From Rubrivivax sp. (lineage in GTDB: Bacteria > Pseudomonadota > Gammaproteobacteria > Burkholderiales > Burkholderiaceae_C), in assembly GCA_030693565.1 (NCBI GenBank), contig JAUYAJ010000455.1, forward strand, positions 1 to 8,700: 8,700 bases of DNA, read 5' to 3'. Every line of letters begins with the position of its first letter. Position 1 is the stretch's first letter. The notes under the pieces were generated by a model. It searched no databases. It was given only the letters and a program-made list of their open reading frames with translations, and was not told the origin of the DNA. The position numbers were made by a program, and so were the translations under genes. Below, piece after piece: positions 1-7,197 of the stretch.

Positions 1-36
1 CAGCAGCGCCAGCAGCGCCAGCAGCGCCAGCAGCGC
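1..36 (+). repeat. 9-bp tandem repeat (CAGCAGCGC x4) encoding an Ala-Ala-Pro linker
   Basis: Four exact copies of CAGCAGCGC stand head to tail, running into the left edge, so the true copy number may be higher. In the protease frame they read Ala-Ala-Pro. They are followed by a further Pro-rich stretch (PPGSPPP) before the folded domain begins at FAVVTKDAKK. Because the unit is 9 bp, copy-number change would alter linker length without breaking the frame. Confidence 0.85.
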
Positions 37-2603
37 CGCCAGGATCACCGCCGCCGTTTGCCGTCGTCACCAAAGACGCCAAGAAGGTCGACGGGCCGCT
101 GACGCTGTGGCACAAGGACGACAAGGTCTGGATCGAACTGACGCCGCAGCAGTTCGGCCAGCCCTTCCTGCTGTCACCGAAGATCCGCAGCGGCATCGGC
201 GAAGGCGCTGTGATCGGTGGTCTGATGGCCTACCCGGTGAATGGCGCCGGCGGCGCCCAGGTGGTCGAATTCGTGCGCTTGCACAACCAGGTGCGGCTGC
301 AGGCGCGCAACCTCGACATCGTCGCCAAAGCGGGCACACCCGAAGCCCGCGCCGTCGACAGCTCGTATGCCGCCAGCCTGCTCGGCAGCACCGCCGTCGT
401 CAGCCAACCGCACCCGGGCAACAAGGCGGTGCTGGTCGAAGCCAATGGCCTCTTTCTGTCCGACATCATCGGTGTCGGCATGATGCTGCAGCGTTCGTTC
501 CGCCAGGGTTATGGCCTGGATGCGCGCAATTCCACCATCACCGCCGTGCGTGGCTCGCCGCAGGCGACGGTGATCGAGACCCTGAGCCACTTCTACACCG
601 GCAGCATCGCCACGCCGACAGCCGGCGCACCGCCGGGCGCGCCGGTGCCGGCGATCCCGCGCTACCTGCCCGATTCGCGCAGCATGCTGATCGGCCTGCA
701 CTACTCGCTGGCGCCGTTGCCGGCGACGCCAATGGCCACGCGCGCCGCCGACCCGCGCGTCGGCCTGTTTTCGACCACGGTGCTGGACTTCAGCAACGAC
801 CTGGCGCGCACGCCGCGCCAGCGCATGGTTGACCGCTGGCGGCTCGACAAAAAAGACCCGTCCGCCGCGATCTCCGAGCCGGTCAAGCCGGTCACCTTCT
901 GGATCGACCGCAACGTGCCGCTGGCCTACCGGGAGACGGTGCGCAGCGCCATCCTCGAGTGGAACAAGGCCTTCGAAAAGATCGGCTTTCGCAACGCCAT
1001 CGCGGTCGAGCAGCAGGCCGATGACGCCGCCTTCGACACCCTGGACTTCGGCGTTGCGTCGGTGCGCTGGATGATGAGCGCCGAGCCTTGGTTCGGCGCC
1101 ATCGGGCCGCGCCATGTCGACCCGCGCAGCGGCGAGATCCTGGACGCCGACATCGGCTTCGAAGGCATGTCGCTGCGCAGCGTGCGCGGCCTGCGCTCGC
1201 AGGTGCTGCCCGCCGCCGCCGCGCCGACCGCCTTTGCCGAGCCCTTCGCGTCGCCCTTCGGTGCCCGCAGCCATGAAGCCTGCGTGCACGGCGAACTGCT
1301 GGCCGAGCAGGCCGGTTATGCACTGGACGTACTCGAAGCGCGCGGCGAGGTCGAACCCGACAGCCCGGTGGCGCAGCAGTTCGTGCTCGACTACGTCCGC
1401 GGCACCATCATGCACGAGGTCGGCCACACGCTGGGGCTGCGCCACAACTTCCGCGCCTCGCGGGTCTACAGCGAGGCCCAGCTCGCCGATGCCGAGTTCA
1501 CACGCGCCCATGGCACCACCGGCTCGGTGATGGAATACAACGCCGTCAACCTCGCGCGCCCGGGTGAACGCGCCGGCGTGCCTTTCCAGCTCACCCTGGG
1601 CCCTTACGACTACTGGGCGATCGAATACGCCTACAAGCCGATGGCGCCGGGCACGACGGCGGCCGACGAGCGCAGCGAGCTGCAGCGCATCGCTGCGCGC
1701 AGCAATGAGCCACTGCTGGCCTACGGCACCGACGAAGACAACGCTTACGGCATCGACCCGGAGACGATTCAACTCGACCTGGGCAACGACCCGATCGCCT
1801 TTGCCGCCAAGCGCATCGACATCGCCCACGACTTGTTCCGCCGCCAGGAAACCCGCGAGCTGACGCCCGATCGCGACTACGCCGTGCTACGCCGTTCGAT
1901 CAACTACGCGCTCGCCGACGTCGGCCGCGCCGTTGGCGTGCTGGCGCGGCAGATCGGCGGCGTGCGCACCTTGCGCGACTTCCCCGGCAGCGGGCGCGAC
2001 CCGCTGCAGCCGGTCAGCGCGGCGCTGCAGCGCCAGGCGCTCGACCTGATCGCGCGCGCCGTGCTCGCCGCCGACGGCTTGCGCGTATCACCGGCCTTGC
2101 AGCGCCGGCTGGCGCCCGACTTCCTCGACCGCGGTGAGATCAGCAGCCTGCCCACCGACTACCCGGTGCCGCAGCGCCTGCTGGAAATGCAGCGCAGCGT
2201 GCTCGGCCAGCTGATGAGCGACACCGTCGCCGCCCGCATCCTCGACAGCGTCGGCAAATTCGACCGTGCGGCCGACGCCTTCCAGCTCTCCGAGTTGTAC
2301 GCGCGGCTGAGCCAGGAAGTGTGGAGCGAACTGGGCAGTGGCGGCGCCATTGCGGCGCAGCGCCGCGAACTGCAGCGCGAACACCTGAACCGGGTCGCCA
2401 ACGCCTTGTTGCGGCCTGGCCCGCAGACCCGCGCCGACACCCGCGGGCTGCTGCGCATGCAGGCCCGCGAGCTGCTGGTGCGGCTGGACAAGGCGGCCCT
2501 GCCGGCGGCCCGGCTCGACGCCGAGACCCGCGCCCATTTGCTCGACAGCGCCGACTCGCTGCGCCAGGCGCTCGAAGCCAAGCTGCCGCGGCAAGCGGTC
2601 TGA
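1..2603 (+). CDS. Zinc-dependent metalloprotease, DUF5117/DUF4953 type (5' end missing)
   Basis: Predicted exported zinc endopeptidase with 866 residues visible (first full codon at position 3). The metzincin-type zinc site HEVGHTLGLRHNF lies at 1413-1451: zinc ligands His471, His475 and His481 and catalytic Glu472, numbered from position 3. A Met-turn-like SVMEY follows with Met510 (1530-1532). The part before about residue 260 has the features of DUF5117 (GEGAVIGG, FLSDIIGVG, RQGYGLDARNS). The part around and after the zinc site matches DUF4953 (LGPYDYWAIEYAYKP). The gene must begin upstream: between 3 and 209 there is no in-frame ATG, GTG or TTG, and the GTG at 210 would remove conserved sequence. 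Visible residues 1-12 are an Ala-Ala-Pro repeat, probably a linker after a signal peptide that lies outside the window. These proteases are usually about 800-900 residues, so little is missing. Substrate unknown. The family call is from motif memory, not a search. Confidence 0.93.
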   Translation, partial: AAPAAPAAPAAPPGSPPPFAVVTKDAKKVDGPLTLWHKDDKVWIELTPQQFGQPFLLSPKIRSGIGEGAVIGGLMAYPVNGAGGAQVVEFVRLHNQVRLQARNLDIVAKAGTPEARAVDSSYAASLLGSTAVVSQPHPGNKAVLVEANGLFLSDIIGVGMMLQRSFRQGYGLDARNSTITAVRGSPQATVIETLSHFYTGSIATPTAGAPPGAPVPAIPRYLPDSRSMLIGLHYSLAPLPATPMATRAADPRVGLFSTTVLDFSNDLARTPRQRMVDRWRLDKKDPSAAISEPVKPVTFWIDRNVPLAYRETVRSAILEWNKAFEKIGFRNAIAVEQQADDAAFDTLDFGVASVRWMMSAEPWFGAIGPRHVDPRSGEILDADIGFEGMSLRSVRGLRSQVLPAAAAPTAFAEPFASPFGARSHEACVHGELLAEQAGYALDVLEARGEVEPDSPVAQQFVLDYVRGTIMHEVGHTLGLRHNFRASRVYSEAQLADAEFTRAHGTTGSVMEYNAVNLARPGERAGVPFQLTLGPYDYWAIEYAYKPMAPGTTAADERSELQRIAARSNEPLLAYGTDEDNAYGIDPETIQLDLGNDPIAFAAKRIDIAHDLFRRQETRELTPDRDYAVLRRSINYALADVGRAVGVLARQIGGVRTLRDFPGSGRDPLQPVSAALQRQALDLIARAVLAADGLRVSPALQRRLAPDFLDRGEISSLPTDYPVPQRLLEMQRSVLGQLMSDTVAARILDSVGKFDRAADAFQLSELYARLSQEVWSELGSGGAIAAQRRELQREHLNRVANALLRPGPQTRADTRGLLRMQARELLVRLDKAALPAARLDAETRAHLLDSADSLRQALEAKLPRQAV

Positions 2604-2606
2604 CGC

Positions 2607-2643
2607 GACGGCGCGGCCCGGCTCAAGCCGCATCGTCGCCGTC
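2607..2643 (+). terminator. Imperfect stem-loop after the protease gene, possible terminator
   Basis: The arm GACGGC (2607-2612) pairs with GCCGTC (2638-2643), and GCGGC (2613-2617) pairs with GCCGC (2627-2631). This gives 11 G/C-rich base pairs with a 6-nt bulge at 2632-2637 and a 9-nt loop. It starts four bases after the protease stop codon and lies before the candidate promoter of the kinase operon, which fits a boundary between transcription units. No T-run follows, so it is not a classic intrinsic terminator. In DNA of this GC content such pairing can arise by chance. Confidence 0.35.
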
Positions 2644-2688
2644 CGGCCCCAGCCTGCCGTGCTTCGTCGCATGGGCCGGGTGGCGGGC

Positions 2689-2717
2689 TTGGCCGCGGCC
2701 GCAAGCGCCGCTATCGT
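2689..2717 (+). promoter_or_regulatory. Candidate sigma70-type promoter for the kinase-regulator operon
   Basis: A -35-like TTGGCC (2689-2694; 4 of 6 matches to TTGACA) is separated by exactly 17 bp from a -10-like TATCGT (2712-2717; 4 of 6 matches to TATAAT). Expected transcription start is about 6-8 bases after the -10, which falls on or next to the ATG at 2725. If correct, the kinase mRNA would be leaderless or nearly so, in line with the absence of a Shine-Dalgarno sequence before this ATG. The call rests only on consensus matching and spacing. Confidence 0.4.
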
Positions 2718-2724
2718 GCCGGCC

Positions 2725-3813
2725 ATGACACCCGACACCGAAGCCGCACCCGGCTGGCCGGCCTTCCTGGCCGCGCTGAAGCTGCGCAACGCCGCCATCG
2801 CGCTGGCTGCCGGCGTGGCTGCCGCGGCGCTGCTGAACCCGATCTTCATCACACCGTTCCCGGTGCTGCTCGGGCGCACACTGTTCCTGGCCGCCGCCAT
2901 GCTGCTGACCGAAGCGGCCGCGCGCCAGTGGCCCGAACGCTGGCGGCCGCGCTGGCTGCCGGGTTGGATGGTGCCGCTGCTGGCGGTCGCGCTGGCGGCG
3001 CCGCTGGCCACGCTGCCGCTGTACCTGGCCGCCGCCGGTGGCGACATCCGCATCTTCATGCGCACACCCGAACGTGTGATGGGCTTCTTCCTCATCTCCA
3101 GTGCCGGCCTGGTGCTGGGTGTGCTGCTGACCGGCGGCGCGCTGGTGCGAGAGCGGCTGGCCCGCGCACAGGCGCAGCAGCTGCAGTTCGAACTCGAACG
3201 CAGCCGGCTCGAAAAGCAGGCGCTCGACGCCCGCATGCTGCTGCTGCAGGCGCAGATCGAACCGCATTTCCTCTTCAACACGCTGGCCAACGTGCAGGCG
3301 CTGGTGGAGGCCCAGTCGCCACGCGCGCCGGCAGTGCTGCAAAGCCTGATCGCCTACCTGCGCGCCGCCTTGCCCAGGCTGCACGAAGGCGAGCCGACGC
3401 TGGGCCAGGAGCTGGCGCTGGTGCGCGCCTACCTCAAGCTGATGCAGATGCGCATGCCCGACCGGCTGCACTTCAGCGTCGACGTCGACGCCGCACTGGC
3501 CAGCGAACGCTTCCCGCCGATGGCTTTGCTGACGCTGGTGGAGAACGCCGTCCACCATGGCATCGACCCGGCCGAAGATGGCGGCCACATCGAAGTCGGC
3601 GCGGCGCGCGAGCCCAGCGGCGCGCTGCGCTTGTGGGTGGCCGACAGCGGCGTGGGCCTGGACCCGCGCGCACCGCCCGGCACCGGCCTGAGCAACCTGC
3701 GCGCCCGCCTGCAAGGTTTCTTCGGCCCGCAGGCCAGGCTGCAACTGGGTGAGCAGCCGCCACGCGGCGTGCGCGCCGAGATCCAGCTGCCTCCCGCTGC
3801 AGCCGCCCGATGA
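2725..3813 (+). CDS. LytS/AlgZ-type sensor histidine kinase
   Basis: Inner-membrane sensor kinase of 362 residues. Four hydrophobic helices lie at about residues 23-42, 47-66, 82-103 and 118-141. A charged, probably coiled-coil segment (about 142-175) leads into the His_kinase (PF06580-like) core. The phosphoacceptor motif is IEPHFLFNTL with His181 (codon 3265-3267). The ATPase domain shows an N-box VENAVHHG (Asn274), G1 DSGVGL (Asp307) and G2 GTGLSNLRARL (from residue 319). No PAS, GAF or large periplasmic domain is seen, so sensing is probably through the membrane bundle. The frame is open to an earlier ATG at 2659, but those 22 residues are Ala-rich filler overlapping the promoter, so I prefer 2725. 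Its stop overlaps the regulator start as ATGA, indicating coupled translation with its partner. The architecture resembles AlgZ/FimS, but the neighbours are not those of the usual alg locus, so no symbol is given. Confidence 0.93.
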   Translation: MTPDTEAAPGWPAFLAALKLRNAAIALAAGVAAAALLNPIFITPFPVLLGRTLFLAAAMLLTEAAARQWPERWRPRWLPGWMVPLLAVALAAPLATLPLYLAAAGGDIRIFMRTPERVMGFFLISSAGLVLGVLLTGGALVRERLARAQAQQLQFELERSRLEKQALDARMLLLQAQIEPHFLFNTLANVQALVEAQSPRAPAVLQSLIAYLRAALPRLHEGEPTLGQELALVRAYLKLMQMRMPDRLHFSVDVDAALASERFPPMALLTLVENAVHHGIDPAEDGGHIEVGAAREPSGALRLWVADSGVGLDPRAPPGTGLSNLRARLQGFFGPQARLQLGEQPPRGVRAEIQLPPAAAAR

Positions 3814-4586
3814 AGCCACTCACCGCCCTCATCGCCGACGACGAACCGCTGCTGCGCGAACGCCTGACGGCCCAGTTGGCGCGGCTGTGGCCGCAGCTGA
3901 GCGTCGTCGCCCAGGCCCGCAACGGCCGTGAAGCGGTGGCCTTGTTCGAAGCCCACCGGCCCGACATCGTCTTTCTCGACGTTCACATGCCGGGTCAGAG
4001 CGGCATCGATGCGGCGCGCCAGATCGGCGAGCGTGCCGAACTGGTCTTCATCACCGCCTTCGATCAGTACGCGGTGCAAGCCTTCGAGGAAGGCGCGCTC
4101 GACTACGTGCTCAAACCGCTCGACGAGTCGCGGCTGGCGCTGACGGTCGAGCGCCTGCGATCACGACTGACAGCGCACGCGCCGGCGGCCAGCGCGCAGG
4201 CGCTGGCGCCGCTGCTCGACCGGCTGGCGCAGGCGCTCGGCCGCAGCCGCCCGTCCACCGGCCACCTGCAGTGGATCAAGGCCTCGGTGGGCAACAGCGT
4301 GCGCCTGATTCCGGTCGACGAAGTCGCCTACCTGCGCTCGGATGAAAAGTACACCTTGGTGGCCTGGGACGGCGGCGAGGCGCTGATCCGCAAGTCGATC
4401 CGCGAGCTGGTCGACGAACTCGACCCCGAGCGCTTCGCCCAGGTGCACCGCTCGGTGATCGTCAACCTGGCCTTCGTCAGTCAGGTCGTGCGCCAGCCCA
4501 ACGAGACCGCCGACCTGCACCTGCGCGGCCGCAGCGAAGTGCTGCCCGTCAGCCGCAGCTACCTGCCGCTGTTCCGCCAGATGTGA
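3810..4586 (+). CDS. LytTR-family response regulator (LytR/AlgR type)
   Basis: DNA-binding response regulator of 258 residues, the cognate partner of the kinase it overlaps by 4 bp. The N-terminal receiver domain (about 1-120) has the acidic pocket Asp10-Asp11, the phosphoacceptor Asp57 in FLDVHMPG, the switch Thr82, and Lys102 in the LKP motif. An Ala-rich linker (about 121-155) precedes a LytTR DNA-binding domain (about 157-256) with IKASVGNSVRLIPVDEVAYL, a FAQVHRSVIVNL segment and a final VSRSYLPLF. These hallmarks are complete and the length is typical. LytTR proteins bind pairs of short direct repeats. Targets cannot be read from the sequence, though two 18-bp direct repeats lie just downstream. 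Translation probably depends on the kinase, as no strong Shine-Dalgarno precedes the ATG. Confidence 0.95.
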   Translation: MKPLTALIADDEPLLRERLTAQLARLWPQLSVVAQARNGREAVALFEAHRPDIVFLDVHMPGQSGIDAARQIGERAELVFITAFDQYAVQAFEEGALDYVLKPLDESRLALTVERLRSRLTAHAPAASAQALAPLLDRLAQALGRSRPSTGHLQWIKASVGNSVRLIPVDEVAYLRSDEKYTLVAWDGGEALIRKSIRELVDELDPERFAQVHRSVIVNLAFVSQVVRQPNETADLHLRGRSEVLPVSRSYLPLFRQM

Positions 4587-4591
4587 GGGCG

Positions 4592-4636
4592 GCCGCGGCT
4601 GGCGCAGAAGTGATGGCTGCCGCGGCTGGCGCAGAA
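4592..4636. repeat. Two exact 18-bp direct repeats between regulator and nitroreductase genes
   Basis: GCCGCGGCTGGCGCAGAA occurs at 4592-4609 and again at 4619-4636, a 27-bp period with a 9-bp spacer (GTGATGGCT). The first eight bases of each copy, GCCGCGGC, are self-complementary, so the two copies could also pair with each other into a stem with a 19-nt loop. The repeats start five bases after the regulator stop and end 52 bases before the nitroreductase ATG. They could be regulator-binding sites, part of an mRNA structure or terminator, or a neutral local duplication. No coding explanation is evident. Confidence 0.6.
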
Positions 4637-4688
4637 TGCCGCCGGCCGCGCCACGATCCGGCGCCGCACCACGAACCGGGATTCACGC

Positions 4689-5339
4689 ATGCAGATCCGC
4701 GCCGCTGCCGGCCCTTCGGGCTTGTCGACAACCACTGAAGCCAGCGCCGCCGACGAGGTCTTCGCCAATGCCGAGGCCTTGATCTGCAGCCGCCGCAACG
4801 TCTCGCCCAAACGCCTGCTCGCGCCCGGGCCGAGCGCGGCGCAGTTGCAGTCCTTGCTGGCGCTGGCCGCCGCCGCGCCCGACCATGGCCAGCTGACGCC
4901 GTGGCGCTTCATCGTCGTCCCCGCGGCCCAGCGCCACCGCCTGGCCGAGGTCTTCGCCCAGGCCTTGATCGACCGCGACCCCGACGGCGCCAGCGCCGCG
5001 CAGGTGCAGGCCGCGCGCGACAAGGCGCACCGGGCGCCGCTGCTGCTGGTGGCCGTGGCCCGCCTGGGCCAGCGCGACCCCGACATCAGCACGCTCGAGC
5101 GCATGGTGTCGATGGGTGCGGCGATCCAGAACCTGTTGCTCGGCGCCCATGCACTGGGCTTCGGGGCCGGGCTCACCAGTGGCCAGGCGATGGGATCGCC
5201 GCGGCTGCGCGCGCTGCTCGGCCTGGCCGACGGTGAGACTGCGGTCTGCTGCGTCAACGTCGGCACCATCGGTCAGCACAAGTCCGGCCCCCATGCGCGG
5301 CCGCAACCGGCCGACTTCGTCAGTGAACTTGGCAGCTGA
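4689..5339 (+). CDS. Nitroreductase family protein, YdjA-like
   Basis: Predicted FMN-dependent NAD(P)H oxidoreductase of 216 residues, cytoplasmic. Family features: SRRNVSPKRLLAPGP (residues 34-48), where the Arg-Arg pair normally contacts FMN phosphate; APDHGQLTPWRFIVV (63-77), the hallmark of the YdjA group; RAPLLLVAVA; and MGAAIQNLLLGAHALGFGAG in the dimer core. YdjA proteins are about 183 residues. The extra length is a 30-residue N-terminal tail without known motifs. The ATG at 4689 is supported by GGGA at 4678-4681 with a 7-nt spacer; an in-frame TTG at 4722 is a weaker alternative. The physiological substrate is unknown for most of this family. It lies 102 bp after the response regulator and 31 bp before the next gene, so co-transcription with either is possible. 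Confidence 0.9.
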   Translation: MQIRAAAGPSGLSTTTEASAADEVFANAEALICSRRNVSPKRLLAPGPSAAQLQSLLALAAAAPDHGQLTPWRFIVVPAAQRHRLAEVFAQALIDRDPDGASAAQVQAARDKAHRAPLLLVAVARLGQRDPDISTLERMVSMGAAIQNLLLGAHALGFGAGLTSGQAMGSPRLRALLGLADGETAVCCVNVGTIGQHKSGPHARPQPADFVSELGS

Positions 5340-5370
5340 GCCTCAGGCCGGCGGCGCCGCTCGCCCCGCC

Positions 5371-7197
5371 ATGAGCGCGCGGCGCCGACCTACCCTGCCT
5401 TGCGCGCTACGGGCGCTGCGGCGCTGGGTGCTGAAACGGGCTGGGGTGGCTTGCGCTGCCGTCATGCTGGCCTTGCCGGCGTCGGGCAGCGTGCCCGCCC
5501 GCGATGACACGGCGCGCCCCGACCCGCGCAGCTACCGGCTCGATGCCGCCGACATCCAGGCCCTGGTGGCACTGGCAGGCACCGGTGCCGCGGCGAGCCC
5601 TGCGGGCGATGCCAAGTCGCCACAGCCACCGCAGCTGCCAACACCCGATCAGCTGGGCGCCTTGCTGGCACCGTTGTTGAGCGTGGACCACCCCAGCGAG
5701 GGCTTGTTCCGGGCCGCACTCAGGCTCAGCGTCTGCACCGAGTTCAAGGCGCTGCTGCGCAAGGCGGCCAAGGCCGGCGACGCCGACATCGCGGCGCAGA
5801 TGCGGGACGCCGGCGTCGACCTGGTCGCCGACTGCGCGCCGACGGCCGATGCCGCAGCACGGGCCAACACCGCGGCGCTGCAAGCCGGCGCCGCTGTGCC
5901 GGCGCTTTACCGCCAGCTGATGCCCGGCAGCCTGCGCGAAACCGTTGTCGCCCGCGCGCTGAAGCTGCACCCGCTGCAGCAGCCCATGGCCACCCAGTGG
6001 ACCGCGGCGGCCGATTGCGGCTGCGCCCCCGACAGCAGCCGTTCGGATGTCCATGCCTTCGCCAGCTACTGGGGCTCGGTCGCGCAGCAGCAGGACGCGG
6101 CGCCGGCCGCCAAGCCAGTGACGCGCGAAGTCGACTTCAGCCTCATGACGCGCATGAGCCATGTGGGCGCGGTGCTCAGCGACGAGGCTGACTTCGACTT
6201 TCCAGCCCCCGTGCGCAACCAGGGCCTGGATCTGGTGCGCGTCGCCCGGCGCCACAACGCCCAGGTCGACCTGGTGATCTACCGCGGCCGCTGGCGCCAG
6301 CCATTGCCGGTCTGCGCCGCAGCGAGCAGCGAGCGCGACGACTTCTGCCGCAAGGCCGCGCGCAACGCCATCGCACTGATCGATGCACCGGCGACCCGGC
6401 CCGAGGGTCCGGCCGCCTGGTGGCCGGGGAGTGCGGGACGGAAGGAGCGTGCCTACGACGGCCTGACCCTGTTCTTCGACAACGCGCCGGCGGCGGCGCC
6501 TGACGGCGCCGACCCCTACGCCGCTTTCTTCAAGGCTTTCGTCGGTGTGCTGGTGCACGAGATGCAGAGAACCGGCCGGCCCTACCACCTCAACATCGTT
6601 GTGCCTGCGGCCGAGCTCGGCGAGAACGGACGTTATCGCTTCGATGAGATGGTCAAGACCCTTCACAGCGCGGTGCCGCGCCTCAAGAGAGCCGATCCCG
6701 GCTCGCTCGACCAGGACTTCGAGGGCAAGACGCCGATCTCGGTCAACTACATCGTGCAAGTGGCGGAGCCGGCAGGTGCGAATATGAAGGCGCTGCGCGC
6801 GCGCATCGACCAGTCGACCAGCGTCCGTGGTCAACACCGGGTCTCGCTGCTGCGCAGCCTGCTGCCGATGCTCTTGTCGCCGCACAGCCAGCAGCCGCCG
6901 TGGGCCAGGCAGACACCGATCAAGCAGTTCGGCGACGACCTCGCCTACGCGGGCTGGAACTTCGGCGGCGCGGCGCTGTGGGAGCCGCCGAGTGCCACGG
7001 CCCAGCCCGACATGAGCAAGGCCGTGACCGACACCGTGCGCAGCGGTGAGCCGGTCAGCTGGCCGGCATTGGCCAGCTTCGTCTGCCGTCACCGGCTGTG
7101 GTTGCGGGTCGGCCTGTGGACCAGCGTGCCGCTGGCTCTGCTGCTGTTTGGCGTTTGGCGCGCCAGCGACACACTGCGCCGCAGCAAGGCATCCTGA
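5371..7197 (+). CDS. Exported, C-terminally membrane-anchored protein with a degenerate GH18-like barrel
   Basis: 608 residues, product not recognised by name. An Arg-rich n-region (1-23) and hydrophobic core (about 24-37) look like a signal peptide ending near ASG-S. Residues about 60-240 are helical and Ala-rich. From about 251 the pattern follows a GH18 TIM barrel: an opening strand FSLMTRMSHVGAVLSD, then LDLVRVARRHNAQVDLVIYRG, then YDGLTLFFDN (362-371), where active chitinases have DGxDxDxE. RPYHLNIVVPA, ISVNYIVQVAEP and FGGAALWEPP are plausible later strands. The catalytic Glu and two Asp are replaced (Thr366, Phe368, Asp370), so chitinase activity is doubtful. Six Cys (122, 155, 216, 218, 315, 326) in the predicted periplasmic part could form disulfides. 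A helix at about 580-596 precedes a basic tail, predicting inner-membrane anchoring. The start is uncertain: no clear Shine-Dalgarno, and a second in-frame ATG lies at 5464. The GH18 link is inferred by eye. Confidence 0.72.
   Translation: MSARRRPTLPCALRALRRWVLKRAGVACAAVMLALPASGSVPARDDTARPDPRSYRLDAADIQALVALAGTGAAASPAGDAKSPQPPQLPTPDQLGALLAPLLSVDHPSEGLFRAALRLSVCTEFKALLRKAAKAGDADIAAQMRDAGVDLVADCAPTADAAARANTAALQAGAAVPALYRQLMPGSLRETVVARALKLHPLQQPMATQWTAAADCGCAPDSSRSDVHAFASYWGSVAQQQDAAPAAKPVTREVDFSLMTRMSHVGAVLSDEADFDFPAPVRNQGLDLVRVARRHNAQVDLVIYRGRWRQPLPVCAAASSERDDFCRKAARNAIALIDAPATRPEGPAAWWPGSAGRKERAYDGLTLFFDNAPAAAPDGADPYAAFFKAFVGVLVHEMQRTGRPYHLNIVVPAAELGENGRYRFDEMVKTLHSAVPRLKRADPGSLDQDFEGKTPISVNYIVQVAEPAGANMKALRARIDQSTSVRGQHRVSLLRSLLPMLLSPHSQQPPWARQTPIKQFGDDLAYAGWNFGGAALWEPPSATAQPDMSKAVTDTVRSGEPVSWPALASFVCRHRLWLRVGLWTSVPLALLLFGVWRASDTLRRSKAS

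Noticed and set aside
52..60. CCGTTTG-type sequence resembling an AlgR/LytTR box
   Set aside because: It is inside the protease coding region, short enough to occur by chance, and not paired with a second direct repeat at suitable spacing.
174..1829. A 551-codon open frame on the minus strand opposite the metalloprotease
   Set aside because: Long antisense frames are expected at this GC content. The forward frame carries the zinc-site motif and conserved domains, while the reverse translation shows only Arg/Ala/Gly/His-rich sequence without a recognisable fold.
2659..2724. A longer start for the histidine kinase at ATG 2659
   Set aside because: The added 22 residues are Arg/Ala-rich, have no ribosome site and overlap a well-spaced promoter candidate. 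The ATG at 2725 gives a natural N-terminus just before the first helix.
2088..3819. Two minus-strand frames of about 400 codons opposite the kinase gene
   Set aside because: They are shadows of the kinase, whose forward frame has complete H, N and G boxes.
4632..4637. CAGAAT as a -10 element for the nitroreductase
   Set aside because: No acceptable -35 lies 16-18 bp upstream, so a promoter cannot be supported there.
5116..5370. An 85-residue upstream extension of the GH18-like protein into the nitroreductase gene
   Set aside because: It overlaps a strongly supported nitroreductase coding sequence in another frame, and would hide the signal peptide inside the protein.
5407..7092. A 561-codon open frame on the minus strand opposite the GH18-like gene
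   Set aside because: It is compositionally biased (Arg, Gly, His, Gln) and has no motif. The forward frame has a signal peptide, paired cysteines and barrel-like strands.
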